Below are positions 11,111 through 22,916 of a stretch of 64,000 nt of DNA, in pieces. Every line of letters begins with the position of its first letter. Position 1 is the first letter of the stretch. Both the position numbers and the translations under genes were made by a program. The DNA is from Thereva unica (Eukaryota; Arthropoda; Insecta; Diptera; Therevidae): NCBI GenBank assembly GCA_949987705.1, contig OX465281.1, positions 81,062,543 through 81,126,542 of the forward strand, in the 5' to 3' direction. The notes under the pieces are model-generated. The model worked only from the letters and a program-made list of their open reading frames with translations. It had not been told where the DNA came from and ran no database searches.

Positions 11111-11339
11111 GAAAAACTTTACTTTAAAAAAAGGAGAAATATTGGGTCTAGTTTGATTCTAAGATTCGCAGCTATTTTGGTAGATTTTGGAAATGGTGCT
11201 ATAATTATGTATAAATTATGCAAGTTTTTAAAACATTAAGTAAAAAAAAGCTAACTTAAGCAATGCATTTTTAATAAATAATAACCTAAGAAAACATTTT
11301 CTGTCAGAATATATAATTTAAATATCTTTTTCTTATTAG

Positions 11340-11604
11340 TTCGTCATTGTGACACTAATTCATACGAAATAAAATTGAAAAACAAGTTTGGAGCAGCACA
11401 ATCTAGATGCTGGCTTGATGCCCTATCTAAGCCCGAAATAGTGGGACTGACAGACCAAAATGTTCTACCGTTCCAAACTGTGGTATTTGACGCTCAAGTT
11501 TTTGCTAATCCAAAACCAAAAATAACTTGGATCCGAAAAGGTGAAAATTTGGCAAACAATGACAATTGTGAGGTAATTGCTGATATGGAGGCACAAAAAT
11601 ATAG
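11340..11604 (+). CDS. Unc-89: Unc-89 exon: end of one Ig, start of Ig 1
   Basis: Acceptor TTATTAG at 11338-11339 and donor AG|GTAATA. It encodes the last strand of an upstream Ig (KNKFGAAQSRC) and then the first half of an I-set Ig with the conserved core Trp (KITWIRKGE). It enters with two bases of a split codon, so an upstream exon must exist. Confidence 0.9.
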
Positions 11605-11661
11605 GTAATAAGAGTAATAGCTGCAACATCAAAAATTCTTATTATTTGTTAAAAATTTCAG

Positions 11662-11765
11662 ATTAGTTATTCAATCAGCTAGTGCAGCTGATGACGGAAC
11701 GTATACCTTAACTGCGATAAATAATTTAGGAACTACAGAAGCAAACGTTAAATTAAATATTCACG
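11662..11765 (+). CDS. Unc-89: Unc-89 exon: second half of Ig 1
   Basis: Encodes the DxGxY region of the Ig fold (ADDGTYTLTAINNLG). Intron of 57 bp before, donor G|GTAAGC after. Confidence 0.9.
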
Positions 11766-11832
11766 GTAAGCTTTTTTAATTTATATATTTTGAAATATAC
11801 ATTATACATATATAAAATAATCAATTTAACAG

Positions 11833-12089
11833 TTGAAAAGCCCGCATTTATTAAAACGCCTGAAGATCAAACTGTCCATGACTACGCGGAAGCTTCAACA
11901 CGTGTTAGAGCATGTGGTATACCAAAACCTACTATTTTCTGGTTAAAAGACGGAGAGCCAATAGACTACACAGCAATTGAAGAGCGAAGTAAACAAAATA
12001 AATATAAAGCAGAATGTGATAGTGTATCTGAAGAATACATAGCTAGTGACTTTAGCATAACTCATTTTCATCCGACCGATGTTGGCATG
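11833..12089 (+). CDS. Unc-89: Unc-89 exon: Ig 2
   Basis: Starts VEKPAFIKTPEDQTV and contains the core TIFWLKDGEPI. Acceptor TTTAACAG at 11831-11832; donor ATG|GTAATT splits the F strand (TDVGM|YSAVAKN). Phase 0 exit. Confidence 0.88.
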
Positions 12090-12144
12090 GTAATTATAGT
12101 ATGAATTTATGAAGAAACTTACTGCGACATTTAATATTTTCAAG

Positions 12145-12356
12145 TACTCTGCTGTCGCTAAAAATGATGGAGGTGAAACTGTTGCAAATTTCAAATTATC
12201 ACTTGCGCTTGTTGCACCAGGATTTATTAAACCACTGGAAAGGGCAGTGGAAGTAGGTCAAAATGAGCCACTAGTGCTTAAGTGTGTAGTAGATGCATCA
12301 CCAGTTGTATCAGTAAAGTGGTTTAAGGATGGAGAAGAAATAGTTCCTAGCAAACA
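12145..12356 (+). CDS. Unc-89: Unc-89 exon: end of Ig 2, first half of Ig 3
   Basis: Begins YSAVAKNDGGETV after a TTTTCAAG acceptor and runs to the core VKWFKDGEEI of Ig 3. I place the donor at CA|GTATGA (12357) because it is the only nearby GT that joins in frame with the next exon. Open frame beyond it to 12408 is intron. Confidence 0.82.
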
Positions 12357-12412
12357 GTATGATGATAAAAGCCACATTAAGGATCAAATAAAATATATCA
12401 TTTTTTAATTAG

Positions 12413-12552
12413 TATAAGACTCACCGATAATCCCGATGGAACAATTAAGCTCGAAATTAATCATGTTAAGCCAGAAGATTCAGGTGCCTACAAACTTGTA
12501 ATTTCTAACTCGGCTGGGGAAAATTCTGCTACCTGTGCTGTAGCTGTTAAAC
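12413..12552 (+). CDS. Unc-89: Unc-89 exon: second half of Ig 3
   Basis: Encodes RLTDNPDGTIKLEI and EDSGAYKLVISNSAG, the E-F strands and the DxGxY motif. Acceptor TTAATTAG at 12411-12412 with only 56 bp of intron; donor C|GTAAGT. Confidence 0.85.
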
Positions 12553-12601
12553 GTAAGTTAAAATTGATAAATATTTTTAATTTAATGAAAATTCTTCCTA
12601 G

Positions 12602-12794
12602 CAACATCAACAATGCCATGCTTTGTTAAGCCATTGAATGATTTAACTGTTGTTATTGGACAGCCAATAAACTTCACAGCGCAAGTTGAAGCTTTTCCTT
12701 CACCTGAAATTAAATGGTTTAAAAATGACGTACCAATTCGGTCTGGTCAAGGTATAAGTTTCATTAACGAGCCAGGTGGTTTAATTGGATTAAG
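12602..12794 (+). CDS. Unc-89: Unc-89 exon: Ig 4, first part
   Basis: Contains CFVKPLNDLTV and the core EIKWFKNDVPI. The intron before it is only 49 bp; donor AAG|GTAAAA. Confidence 0.88.
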
Positions 12795-12851
12795 GTAAAA
12801 TTGGATATTGCATGCTACATTCAAATAATAAACAAAACCTCTTTTATCTAG

Positions 12852-13713
12852 TATTGAATCAGCTCGTGCTAATGACGCAGGTATCTTTAAAGCCATAGTT
12901 ACAAATAGGCTTGGTGAAATTTCATCAGAAGCAACTTTGACAATTGCACCTAAGGAAAAAAAACCAACTTTTGTTGCTAACTTGGAAAACGTTAACACCG
13001 CTGAAGGATTTGCAGCTAAGTTTGAAGTAAAAGTCGTAGGCCATCCTCCACCAGAATTGAAATGGTACCACAATGGAGAACTTATTGAACCAACAGCAAA
13101 GAACTACAAAATTATAAACAAAAATGACGGAACTGCAATCTTGTTGATTGAGAATGCCACCCCTAGTGATTCAGGATCAATCGAAGTTGTAGCAACAAAT
13201 TCTCAAGCTGCTACTAGTTGCAAAGGTGAACTGACAGTACATTCAAGGGCTGACAAAACGGTTCCTGAGAGAGCTCCTAAGTTTATTAATTCACTTCGAA
13301 ATGTTAATGGAGAAGAAGGAGAAGAACTTGCATTTGGTGCATCCTTTATCGGTAATCCTATACCGGAAATTATTTGGTCAAAAGATGATGTGCCAATATC
13401 TCCAAACGAGAGGATACTCATGACTTGCGATGATAAGCATGTCGGACTAATCATTAATCCGGCAGAAATATCTGATTCAGGTGTTTATACATGCCTTCTT
13501 GCCAATCCGCTTGGAGAAGATGTATCTCAATGCAATTGTAATATTCGTAAAATTTACAAAAAACCAGTTTTCTCACAATTGCTTTATGATTCACAATTCC
13601 TTGTTGATCACAATGCTAAGTTAGCAGTAAAAGTTGCTGGCGTACCTTATCCAGAATTGTCATGGTATTTCGAAGACAGGCCTATTGTAGAAGGAACAAA
13701 ATATTCATTTAAA
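12852..13713 (+). CDS. Unc-89: Unc-89 exon: end of Ig 4, Ig 5, Ig 6, first part of Ig 7
   Basis: The longest Ig exon. Ig 5 has the core ELKWYHNGELI and SDSGSIEVVA, Ig 6 has EIIWSKDDVPI and SDSGVYTCLL, and Ig 7 opens with KKPVFSQLL and ELSWYFEDRPI. These are I-set domains spaced about 95-100 residues apart, as in titin-like muscle proteins. Donor AAA|GTAGCA at 13714. Confidence 0.92.
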
Positions 13714-13766
13714 GTAGCATATTTATTAGTTAATAATTTTCTTTTATAACTGGTAACTTCTTATAG

Positions 13767-13897
13767 CACGACGGAGATCTCCATTCACTAGTAATTGCCA
13801 ATTGCAAGTTTGAAGATTCCGGATTTTATAAATGTGTTGCCAAGAATAGAGAAGGAGCAGACACAACAAGAGCGCGCGTAGAAGTTGTAAATGAATT
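13767..13897 (+). CDS. Unc-89: Unc-89 exon: second half of Ig 7
   Basis: Encodes FEDSGFYKCVAKNREG. Acceptor TCTTATAG at 13765-13766, donor TT|GTAAGT. Confidence 0.9.
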
Positions 13898-13950
13898 GTA
13901 AGTTAATTAAAATGATTAATAAAAATGGCGATTCTGACTTTTATATTTAG

Positions 13951-14252
13951 GGACACACTTCCACGTTCCGAAGCTCCGATATTCTTAAAGAAAATAGGCA
14001 ATATTGAAGTTTATCAAGGAATGAAAGCCAAATTCACTGCTTGCGCTGCAGGTTATCCTGAGCCTGAAGTCGAATGGTTCAAAAATGGTGAAAAACTATT
14101 TAGTTCTGAAAAAATATCTATGGAAAAAGAACCTAATGGTTTATTAAGACTTATTATTCAAAACGTTGATGAAAGTGACATCGGCAAATATTCGTGCAGA
14201 GTATTCAATCCACATGGAGACGATACATGCGAAGCTAATTTGCTTTATGACA
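13951..14252 (+). CDS. Unc-89: Unc-89 exon: Ig 8
   Basis: A complete I-set Ig: EAPIFLKKIGNI, core EVEWFKNGEKL, then ESDIGKYSCRVFNPHG. Donor CA|GTATGA at 14253; this same donor context is used at 12357. Confidence 0.9.
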
Positions 14253-14303
14253 GTATGATGATTTAATTATTTAGTCTTATTAAATTTAAATGAATTTTCT
14301 AAG

Positions 14304-14488
14304 GTTGGGAACCAAAGCATCAAACACCTTTAATGGATCAATATCATGGAATTGATAAACACAAAAAAGTTGGGGCTCCGACTCCATTACCAGATAAGCC
14401 AATAATCGCGGAAATGGCAGACACTTGGTTGAAACTAATATGGAAGCCTTCAATCCCAGTGGGACATCGTACTCCAATTACATATCAA
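14304..14488 (+). CDS. Unc-89: Unc-89 exon: linker and first half of FN3 domain 1
   Basis: Linker SWEPKHQTPLMDQY, then an FN3 start with the conserved Trp (TWLKLIWKPSIPVG). Donor CAA|GTACAA. Confidence 0.87.
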
Positions 14489-14545
14489 GTACAACTTTTT
14501 ACTAATTAAAAATCGAGCCTACTGACTACATATGTATATTTTCAG

Positions 14546-14715
14546 GTGGAAATGCTGGATTTGCCCAATGGAGAATGGACCACTGTACGAACAGGTGTAC
14601 GTGGCTGTGCTTGTGAAATTAGAAACTTAGAACCTTGGAAAGAATATCGATTTAGAGTAAGAGTTGAAAGCAAATGTGAAGTGAGTGATCCAAGCCCTTA
14701 CGTACAAACCTTTAG
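14546..14715 (+). CDS. Unc-89: Unc-89 exon: second half of FN3 domain 1
   Basis: Carries NLEPWKEYRFRVRVES, the tyrosine-corner and RV motif of FN3 folds. Introns on both sides are 57 and 51 bp. Confidence 0.88.
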
Positions 14716-14766
14716 GTAAGAAAATTTAGTTAGTCCAGACAATATGAATGTTATATTATATTTTAG

Positions 14767-14907
14767 GCAAAAACTAGTCCCTGAACCACCCAAATTCTAT
14801 CCGTATCTTGCACCAGATATTGATTTCAGACCAGATGTGTCACCGTACTTCCCGAAAGATTTTGATATTGAAAAACCACCTCATGATGGTTATGCTCAGC
14901 CACCAAC
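14767..14907 (+). CDS. Unc-89: Unc-89 exon: proline/aromatic linker after FN3
   Basis: Encodes an extended linker rich in Pro, Asp, Phe and Tyr (PPKFYPYLAPDIDFRPD and PYFPKDFDIEKPP). Ends AC|GTAAGT in phase 2, matching the exon at 25425 across the 10.5 kb intron. Confidence 0.85.
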
Positions 14908-17384
14908 GTAAGTAAAAGAGTTCAATTTATTAAAGCATTGTATAATTTGGTAATTATTTAATAGATTGTTTCAGAAAAATTTAGCTACATTATGTAATAT
15001 TATGTAGATATTTATCTATTTAGCCATTTTACCTACGAAACACTTTCTGAAAACTCAGAATGCCATATTATGTACTATATTAAAGTTTGTTATTTGATTT
15101 CACGCGCAGTTCTCTTTAGTGCCGGAATGTGTGGATAACAAATTTTCCGCTCTGGTAAAACTTAAAAGTAATTTGTAGGTACCACTAAGACTAATAAAAG
15201 TAAAAATATTCCACCGCTTACTAAGGAAGTGTATATTTTACAATACAGAAAACTTTTTTGCATTTCTCGAAGAGTTTCTTCAAATCTTCGAGTCAGTCAG
15301 GCTTATAAGTGTATAAGCTTCAGGCATTCGAAATCAAGCAATTTAAAAAGGCCCTCTAATCACAAAAATGTCCTTGTACTTGTTGACAAAAATTGGGTTT
15401 GTGTAAAGATGTTTTCCAACCGCGTGACATTTGGCTCAGGCTGGGGTACAAATCGCTGCCAGTCGCACGCATTGTAAATTAGTAGTGGAGAGACAAGGGT
15501 CTCTTCTTTTTTACTTCTGTTGGGATACTAAAATTCAAATTAAAATGAGACGAGGTAGAATACCCATTTCTCATTTATTTTGCGGCAGTAAAATTTCGAA
15601 CTTAAAATGAGGCGTGGCGAGATGGTAAATACGTATTGGGGAATTATTTCTCACTTCGTTGGCGGTAGCACAATTTCCAACTTGAATTAGGCGAGGAAAG
15701 ATTGGAAAATATAAATATACATTGTGGAGGCATACGTTTCGTAGTTACTCTGAGACAGTTTAATTCATATTAGAATCAAACGCGTAAAAAAAACTTTTCT
15801 TTGGTATCTATTTTCTCTCCTTGTTCAATTTGCTTGTTTTTATCCTTTTGGCATTACAATGCCACCTCGACTCATTTGGAGTATGACATTGGTTCAAAAG
15901 AAAAACAAGCACCTTTACAAATTCATTTTAAAATCGTGTCCTACGCATCACTATAAATTTGCACTTCAGTTATGAACGAAAGACGACGACGAAATTCGTT
16001 GAGAGCACACCCTTAGAGCGACGGTGATAAACATAATAACTCCGACGGCCGAATATGCTGCACACGCACCACAGGAATATAAGGGAATCGCAACACAAAC
16101 TCATATCGTAGCAAGCATGCAATTTTGACAGGTGACGGACGGCTACGAAATAGAAATGAGAGTGGTCCAGTGACCTGGAAAATTTTCACCTTCTTATACA
16201 GCAGTGTATTCTATTCATTTTTGACAGTCGCCGTATAAAACGATTCGTCGGTCACCCTTAACATGTTTACAGTATCCACACAAAAGGACCTAGCAAGATA
16301 ATACAGATTATAGAATTTTATCTGTGCACAATTCTGGAAAAGTCTGTAGTAATGAAAAGTCACACAGACATTCCGTCGAAAAGTCTCTCTATACAGATGT
16401 CTGTACGAACAATGTCTGTGTCATGTGAACCCACCATAAACCTTCCTGAGTTTGCACTTTGTAATGTTTCTAAACGAAATGACATGGCACAAGTACATCC
16501 TGAAGCTAAACTTACCGCCCAGGAAGAGTGTGCGATCAATAGTAGGGTATTGAGATATCAAACAAAACGTTCCAGGAAAAGTAAGTCTACAGCCACCTTA
16601 TACATGCAGTTGCAATGCTTTTGTCTGATGATTTTAGACAAACCTTGCCTGTTGCGCTACATGGGATATGTGCATATGACAGTTAAGGTCTATCTCAAAT
16701 ATTCCAAACAGCGTAACCGGTGTTTGCATTGCAACATTGAAACGCTCCCACCCGTCGTTTTCTCTATTTTGCTTCACACACATAACTAAACGCTGCTGTA
16801 TGTTGCTGAAGCTCGACCAAAAGCTACCATGCTATCATGCTCACGAAAGTGCCAGTCTTGCCTAAAGAAGTAATCACTTCAAAAATTTATAAAATACAAT
16901 ATTTTATGACTTTTACTGCGAAAATGACGTTCTACAATTGGCGCCTAAAATGCTTCCTTATGGACAAAAAAATTAAACACCTAATCCCTGATTTCACTTA
17001 TCTATTTTATTTAATAAACCACTACAACTAATCACTGATAGTCCTATTTCAGTAAAAAGTCGTAAAATATATTTTTTTAACACTTTTTACTACAAAAATA
17101 AATGGAAAACTTGCACCGCCCGATATAAATACATGCCTAAAACGTCAGATTTTGGGCCTACCACTAACACATACAAAAACTATACTTCCAGGCCTCTGGT
17201 AGCGGCGGTCTTGATGAGGCGATCACAAATTTATTTGGTACCCTTTCTTTTTCATGGGAGCTTTGATAAGGCAGTTATTTAGAAAAAAGCACTGTAGCTA
17301 TTCTTTTTCAACTAATAGATTTATGTCCAATTTGTTGGATAAGTAGCCGAATGTGTGCTGCACACTAGATTTCACTTTTGGACA
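14908..17384. other. Intron DNA, mostly unrecognised
   Basis: First part of the 10.5 kb intron. An imperfect tandem motif lies at about 15500-15720 (three copies of a segment with AAAATGAG(A/G)CG(A/T)GG). One open frame at 16352-16789 (145 codons) has no recognisable domain and sits in repeat-like DNA. No exon of Unc-89 is evident. Confidence 0.5.
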
Positions 17385-17753
17385 ATGTTTTATGTCATTT
17401 GGAGAGGAAGCCCTTGGCGATAATTGGACCTTTCAATAAGATAGTGCACCTATCCATAAAGAAAGAGCTACTATGAAGTGGTTTGAGGAGCAAAGGCCTC
17501 TCGTTTTGGATTGGCTGGCACACTCTCCGGGTCTAAATCCGATAGAAGATTTAAGGAGAATTGTAGTGACAAAGGTGTATGCTCATGGAAGGCGGTTTGA
17601 AAATGTACATTCGTTCAAAATAACCATTTAACATGCTTGGAATTCAATTCCGGAGGAAATGCTACACACATTAGGGGCGAGCATGAGAAAAAGAATTTTT
17701 CCAGTCATAAAACAATGGAGGTTCGACCAATTACTAAATAACGTTAATTTATA
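17385..17753 (+). pseudogene. Tc1-like transposase C-terminal remnant
   Basis: The frame reads a FQxDSAPIH block (second catalytic Asp region of Tc1 DD34D/E transposases, with a stop where Q is usual), then LVLDWLAHSPGLNPIEDL, the hallmark SPDLNPIE motif, and a C-terminal tail to 17753. Only the last third of the usual ~340-residue enzyme is visible. Inverted repeats were not found. Confidence 0.75.
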
Positions 17754-18790
17754 AGAATAAGAGCCCTTTTTTCTTTATATTTTTTACTGAACTTAAATCA
17801 ATTTCGCACCAAAAATGCTTCAAATTTAAATGTTTTTATATCCGGTACGCATTTTACCGTTATTGAAAAAGCTAGCGAAATAATTTTTTTACCACTTATT
17901 CGCAATCCCTAGAAAGGCAACTATGTTAAAATTCATGATTCTACACCAAAATGGGACTGAGGAAAACGCTCTGAAACATAAAAGTTTTGGGTGAACTTAA
18001 ATCGATTTCGGGCACTGTACTTCCTTGGTTCGATGTTGTTATCGAGAACCCCAGTATTAAATGCCAAGATTTCTTTGCTGAAGCAGCTGACCCAGAGGGC
18101 AAATTTTGTGTGTGTGTTTTTTCCCGCACGTGCTTATCTCTCTCGTGCTTTTTCTTAGCTTAAAAATATACAAATCATTTTTCACTTGTAAAATATTGGA
18201 ATTTATACAAATACTACCATCGAATCCAAACTTTTCGGTTAAATTTGCCCAGATATATTCTTTTCTTCGATTATCTTTATATTTTAAGTTCTTTTTATCA
18301 TACACTTCGCGTTTTCCTTTCACTCCTTCTATAAATTCTTCAATTTCCGACGGGTCCCCTGGGGACTCCTTCGCCTTCGGGATGAGCGCAAGAACCCTCT
18401 TTCACTACGTGTTATCCCCACAAATCCACTGATGATTGACGACCACCACTATTAAAGTTGCTTGTATTAAATTTGGGCACCGAGCATCTAGAAATAACTT
18501 AATAGGTCCCCATACACTACAAGGTTTTATGCGTACAAACATGTCCCACAATCTTTCTGACAAACTTGTTTGAACGGCGAGCTTACCCATACACTATTAT
18601 GGTTTTCATTTTCCTTTAAAGATTTCAAATCGAAATGAGTTCTTTAACTAGGAATAAGTTGTAATCAATAGCCTTTGAAATTTTATGTTATGCACAGAAA
18701 TGTCAGATAAAACCACGAAAAAATCAAACCATTTTGATATTTGGGACAAACTTGTGACAAACATAAAACCAAAAACCAAATTCACCACAC

Positions 18791-18962
18791 TGTATTATCC
18801 TTGGGTGTCGTTCAATAAAACTCAATGATAAATTCAATGCTTCCTTTATTGACTATCGGTATGATGGCAAATGCGTGTAGTCTTGAGCGCATCCAACTCG
18901 CAACTGCCGGTGGCTGACTCTGACCACGGGCTTACGGCTTCTCTCTTCATACATATACTACA
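18791..18962 (-). repeat. Gypsy-1 3' LTR
   Basis: 172 bp, starting TG and ending CA, identical by eye to the other LTR at 25101-25272. A purine-rich tract, AAAAGAGGAAGGTG on the minus strand (18963-18976), lies directly upstream of it and would prime plus-strand synthesis. Confidence 0.93.
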
Positions 18963-19022
18963 CCTTCCTCTTTTGAGAACATCTACTTACAGGATCTCAA
19001 CCTTACACAATTCATTTTCACA

Positions 19023-19053
<31 letters not shown>

Positions 19054-19193
19054 TTCAACTTACACTATTACATTTTCATTTTACAAAATCAGATTTCACT
19101 AAGTTATCAATGCGTCTCACAAAATAATCTTAATTAGTATGTACTTCTACCCTACTTCAAATTTACTCTTGTTGGGAAGTTGCCCTGCGGAAT

Positions 19194-22100
19194 CTACTTT
19201 ATTTCTTGGTAGACTTCTGATGGTCTGTTGCGTGTTACCCTAGTATGCCTCAAATATTTTGAATTTCTTCTAATGATATTACCATTTGCAATTTTTATCC
19301 AATAGGAACGAGGTGTTTTGGCTTTTTCTACGATTTTGGCTAATTTCCATTTCCTATTATCTATATACCATACCTCCTCCCCTTTTCCAAACTCAGGTCT
19401 CACTCTCGCATGTTTGTCGTAATATAATTTATCTTTATAATTCTTTTTTGCTACTAACTTTCCTACTTCATCATGAGAGTTATTTTTGTATAATGATAAT
19501 TTTGCTGGAACTGCACTCCTTGTTTTCCTTCCAAAATTTAACTCTGCAGGTGACAACAGACTTCCTTTCACAGGCGTGTTCCTATAATCTAGTAGTGCTT
19601 TCCAGAGCTCTTGTTTGCTGTCTTTACATTTTGATAATATGGATTTCGCTATTCCTACAAACTTTTCAGCAAACCCATTTGATTGGGGGTAGCGGGGACT
19701 CGATGTTGTTACCCTAATATCATTCTCACGTGCAAACGCTTGGAATGCGTATGACCCAAATGGTACATTATCGGCAATGATCTCTCTTGGAATGCCATGA
19801 ATTGAAAACAACTCTTTCAGTTTTGACATCACTTCTGTAGCGGTTTTATTTCTTAATGGAAGGATGTCGAAATACTTTGAATAATAATCTGCAACTACGA
19901 GATACGACTTACCACCCAGTTCAAATATATCCATCCCGATTTTAAAATATGCGAATAATGGAACTTCATGAGGGAGTAGGGGCTCTTTTACATTAGCTTT
20001 TCTATGCCGTTGACAAATACTACATTTTGCAACAATTTCCTCTATGTCTCTATTTATGCCTGGCCAGTATACGAGGCTTCTTGCTCTGAGTTTCGTTTTT
20101 TCTATTCCAAAATGTGAACTATGAAGAATATCGAGTATTTGTTGTCTAAGTGTTACCGGAACAATTACTCTGTCATTAAAAAAAACTAGTTCGTCTTCAA
20201 CTGATAATTCCGTCTGATGCTTCCAGTAATGCTTGATATTTTCCTTTACTTGGCTTTTATTTTTTGGCCAGCCCCCTTTTATTGTACGCAAAAGCTCCTT
20301 TAGTACAGGATCACTGGATGTTTCTTTTTTAAACATTTCCCTTTTTTCTTCACTAATATTTATGGTATGAACCACTTCATTTATGTCTTCGATTTCTGGT
20401 CTTGTGTTTTCCGTAACAGGAAAGTTGCGAGATAACAGGTCTGCAATTAACATATCTTTGCCTGGAGTGTACTTGAATTGTAGATTATATTTTAGCAATC
20501 TCAGCTTCATTCGCTGCAACCTTGCGGAATTTACTTTGCCTAGTTCCTTGCGATCTATTCCTACTAGTGGTTTATGATCGGTTAATACAGTCACCTTCCG
20601 GCCATAGATAAGCTGATGAAACCTTGTGCATGCAAAAATTATCGCCAATAATTCTTTTTCTATCTGTGCGTAATTGCACTCAGCAGACGTTAAGCTCCTG
20701 GAAGCAAAATATACAGGTTTTTTGTCTTGCATCAGACAGCATCCCAGCCCGAATTGCGACGCATCCGCCTGTATAGTAATATCTTTGTTACCGTCTAGAG
20801 GTTGGAGAAACGGTGCATTCGTTATTGCATTCTTTATATTCTGAAGTGCTGTATCATGTATTGACAGCCACCGAAACGCAGTATCTTTTTTAAGCAGAAC
20901 CCGTAGTGGTTGCGAGATCTCCGCTAAATTGGGAACAAATTTTCTGACATAATTTACCATACCCAATAGTACTTGTAACTCCTTTTTATTGTGCGGCGCG
21001 TTTAGATTATCTATCGCCTTTTTATACTCTGGATCGTATTTTATTCCTTCGCCTGAAATTATGTGTCCTAAGTACTGCACTTTCTCTGCACAATATTGAA
21101 TTTTCTCCCTGTTGAATTTCACATTATTTTCTTTAGCGCGTTGTATTACCTTTTCTACAATCGCATCATGCTCCTCTTTTGTATTAGCCGCAATTAGAAC
21201 ATCATCTATGTAGACGATTACTCCTGGGATATCCGAAAAATTCCTTTCATTCAGTTTTTGAAACACTTCTGGTGCGCACTTTATGCCGAATGGTAAACGC
21301 TTGAAGCGAAATAAGCCAAATGGAGTTGAAAATGTACACATTTTCGCCGATTCTTCATCTAATGGAACCTGCCAATATCCTTCTTTTAGATCAAGGACCG
21401 TGAAGAATTTTTTGTTCGCTAGCTTTGCCGATATTTCTTCAAATGTTGGAATAGGGAACACTTCATCAATAATGGCTTCATTTAGATGTTTTGGGTCTAA
21501 GCACAATCTTAAATTTTTGTTCTTCTTTTCAACAATTACCAGGTTTGACACCCACTCCGTCGGTTCATTGACTTCCTCAATGATCTTGCGCTGGCAAAGA
21601 GTGTTTAATTCGTTCTTAAGTGGTTTCAATAGGGCAATGGGTACTCTTCTAGCCGCTTTTGCAATAGGTATGGCTTCTTTTTTTATTTTGATTTTATATT
21701 CCTGTCTAAATTTTCCTAGACCCTCAAAAACTTCTGGAAATCTGTCTAACAATTCATTTTTGGACTCTGCTATCTCGTCTACTCTCATTACCAAGCCTAA
21801 ATCTATACATGATTGCAACCCGAGGATGGGCATTGCGCTTTTATTTACTATAATGAACTTTTGTTTACTAATTTTATTTTTCACTACACAGTCAAGAGTC
21901 GCTACCCCTTTAGGTTTGAGTGTCATTCCGCCATAGACTTCCAACATTACCTCTGTCGGGGTGAATTTCGCACCTTCAATTTTCCTAAAAATTGCTAATG
22001 GTAATATATTTACCTCTGCCCCAGTATCTAATTTAAACTTAATAATTTCATTTCCAATTTTTATATTTTTAAACCATGCTCTTGGAGCATTTTTATTTGA

Positions 22101-22916
22101 CGTAACATTCGAGACAGAATCTATTACCAAGTTATTTGTCAGTTCAATGATTTCACGTACCTGTTTTTGTCTGCATACAGACGCAAAATGATTTTTTCGA
22201 CCACACTTCATGCAAACTTTATTCCATGCAGGGCAACTTCCTTTTATGTGTTTCTGAGCACAGTATCCACAATTTTTTATTGAACTTTCTTGATTTCTCC
22301 TAAAATTATTAGATTGATATTTACAATTGTTTCTATCCTTAGTTACATTATTATAATTTGTTCTTATATTACCTTTCGATGACTTATAAATTCTACCTAC
22401 TGTAGTATTATGAACTGGTTTACCATTCGCCATTGTTGACTGTAACTCCTCATTGTTTTCAGCTATTGAGTTTAATAGCAATTCCCGGCTGGTACCGTGA
22501 CCTTGAATATGCGCTGACTGATGTTTTGATGCTTCTGCTGCCCGTGCCATAGTTATTGCCTTCGCTTGATCCAGTCCTTCCGTCTCTAACAACCGCTTTT
22601 GTAAACCTTTATCACGCACACCCAATATTATTCGGTCTCTTAGCATCCTTGATTCTTGTTCACCGAAGTTACATTCTCGAACAAGTTTCTTTATTTCCAT
22701 CAAGAATGCGTCAAATGGTTCCCCATTGTTTTGATCTCTTGTGTGGAATTTATAACTTGCGTATGCCTCATTGCTTTTTGGCACGCAAAACGACTCAAAT
22801 GCTCGTAGTACCTCTTTGTAATTTTTCCGTTGCTCGTCCGTTAGTTGGAATGTATTAAATAATTCCACTGCTTCAGGGCCAAGTGCGTTTAACAGTGTAA
22901 CGGTCAGTTTTGCCTA
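19194..22916 (-). CDS. Gypsy-1 Gag (C-terminal part)-Pol polyprotein, intact frame
   Basis: One uninterrupted frame; its first ATG is at 22868 (1224 codons), and it stays open to about 22916, where the interrupting segment begins. Domains in order: Gag with FNTFQLTDEQ; a CxxCxxxHxxxxC/CxxCxxxxHxxxxC zinc-knuckle pair (residues ~198-232); aspartic protease with DTGAEVNILPL (~280); RT with the catalytic YIDDVLI (~552); RNase H with IQADASQFGLG and VLTDHKPL; integrase with an HHCC zinc finger (HSSHFGIEK … CSICQ) and D-D-E residues in GMDIFE, IIADN and SNGFAEK. All key residues are present. It would make the enzymes for reverse transcription and integration; only Gag is disturbed. Confidence 0.93.

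Noticed and set aside
16352..16789. 145-codon + strand frame in the 10.5 kb intron
   Set aside because: No recognisable domain, no splice context linking it to Unc-89, and repeat-like surroundings; not reported as a gene.
21283..21936. 217-codon + strand frame
   Set aside because: Antisense shadow of the intact gypsy pol ORF; no protein motif of its own.
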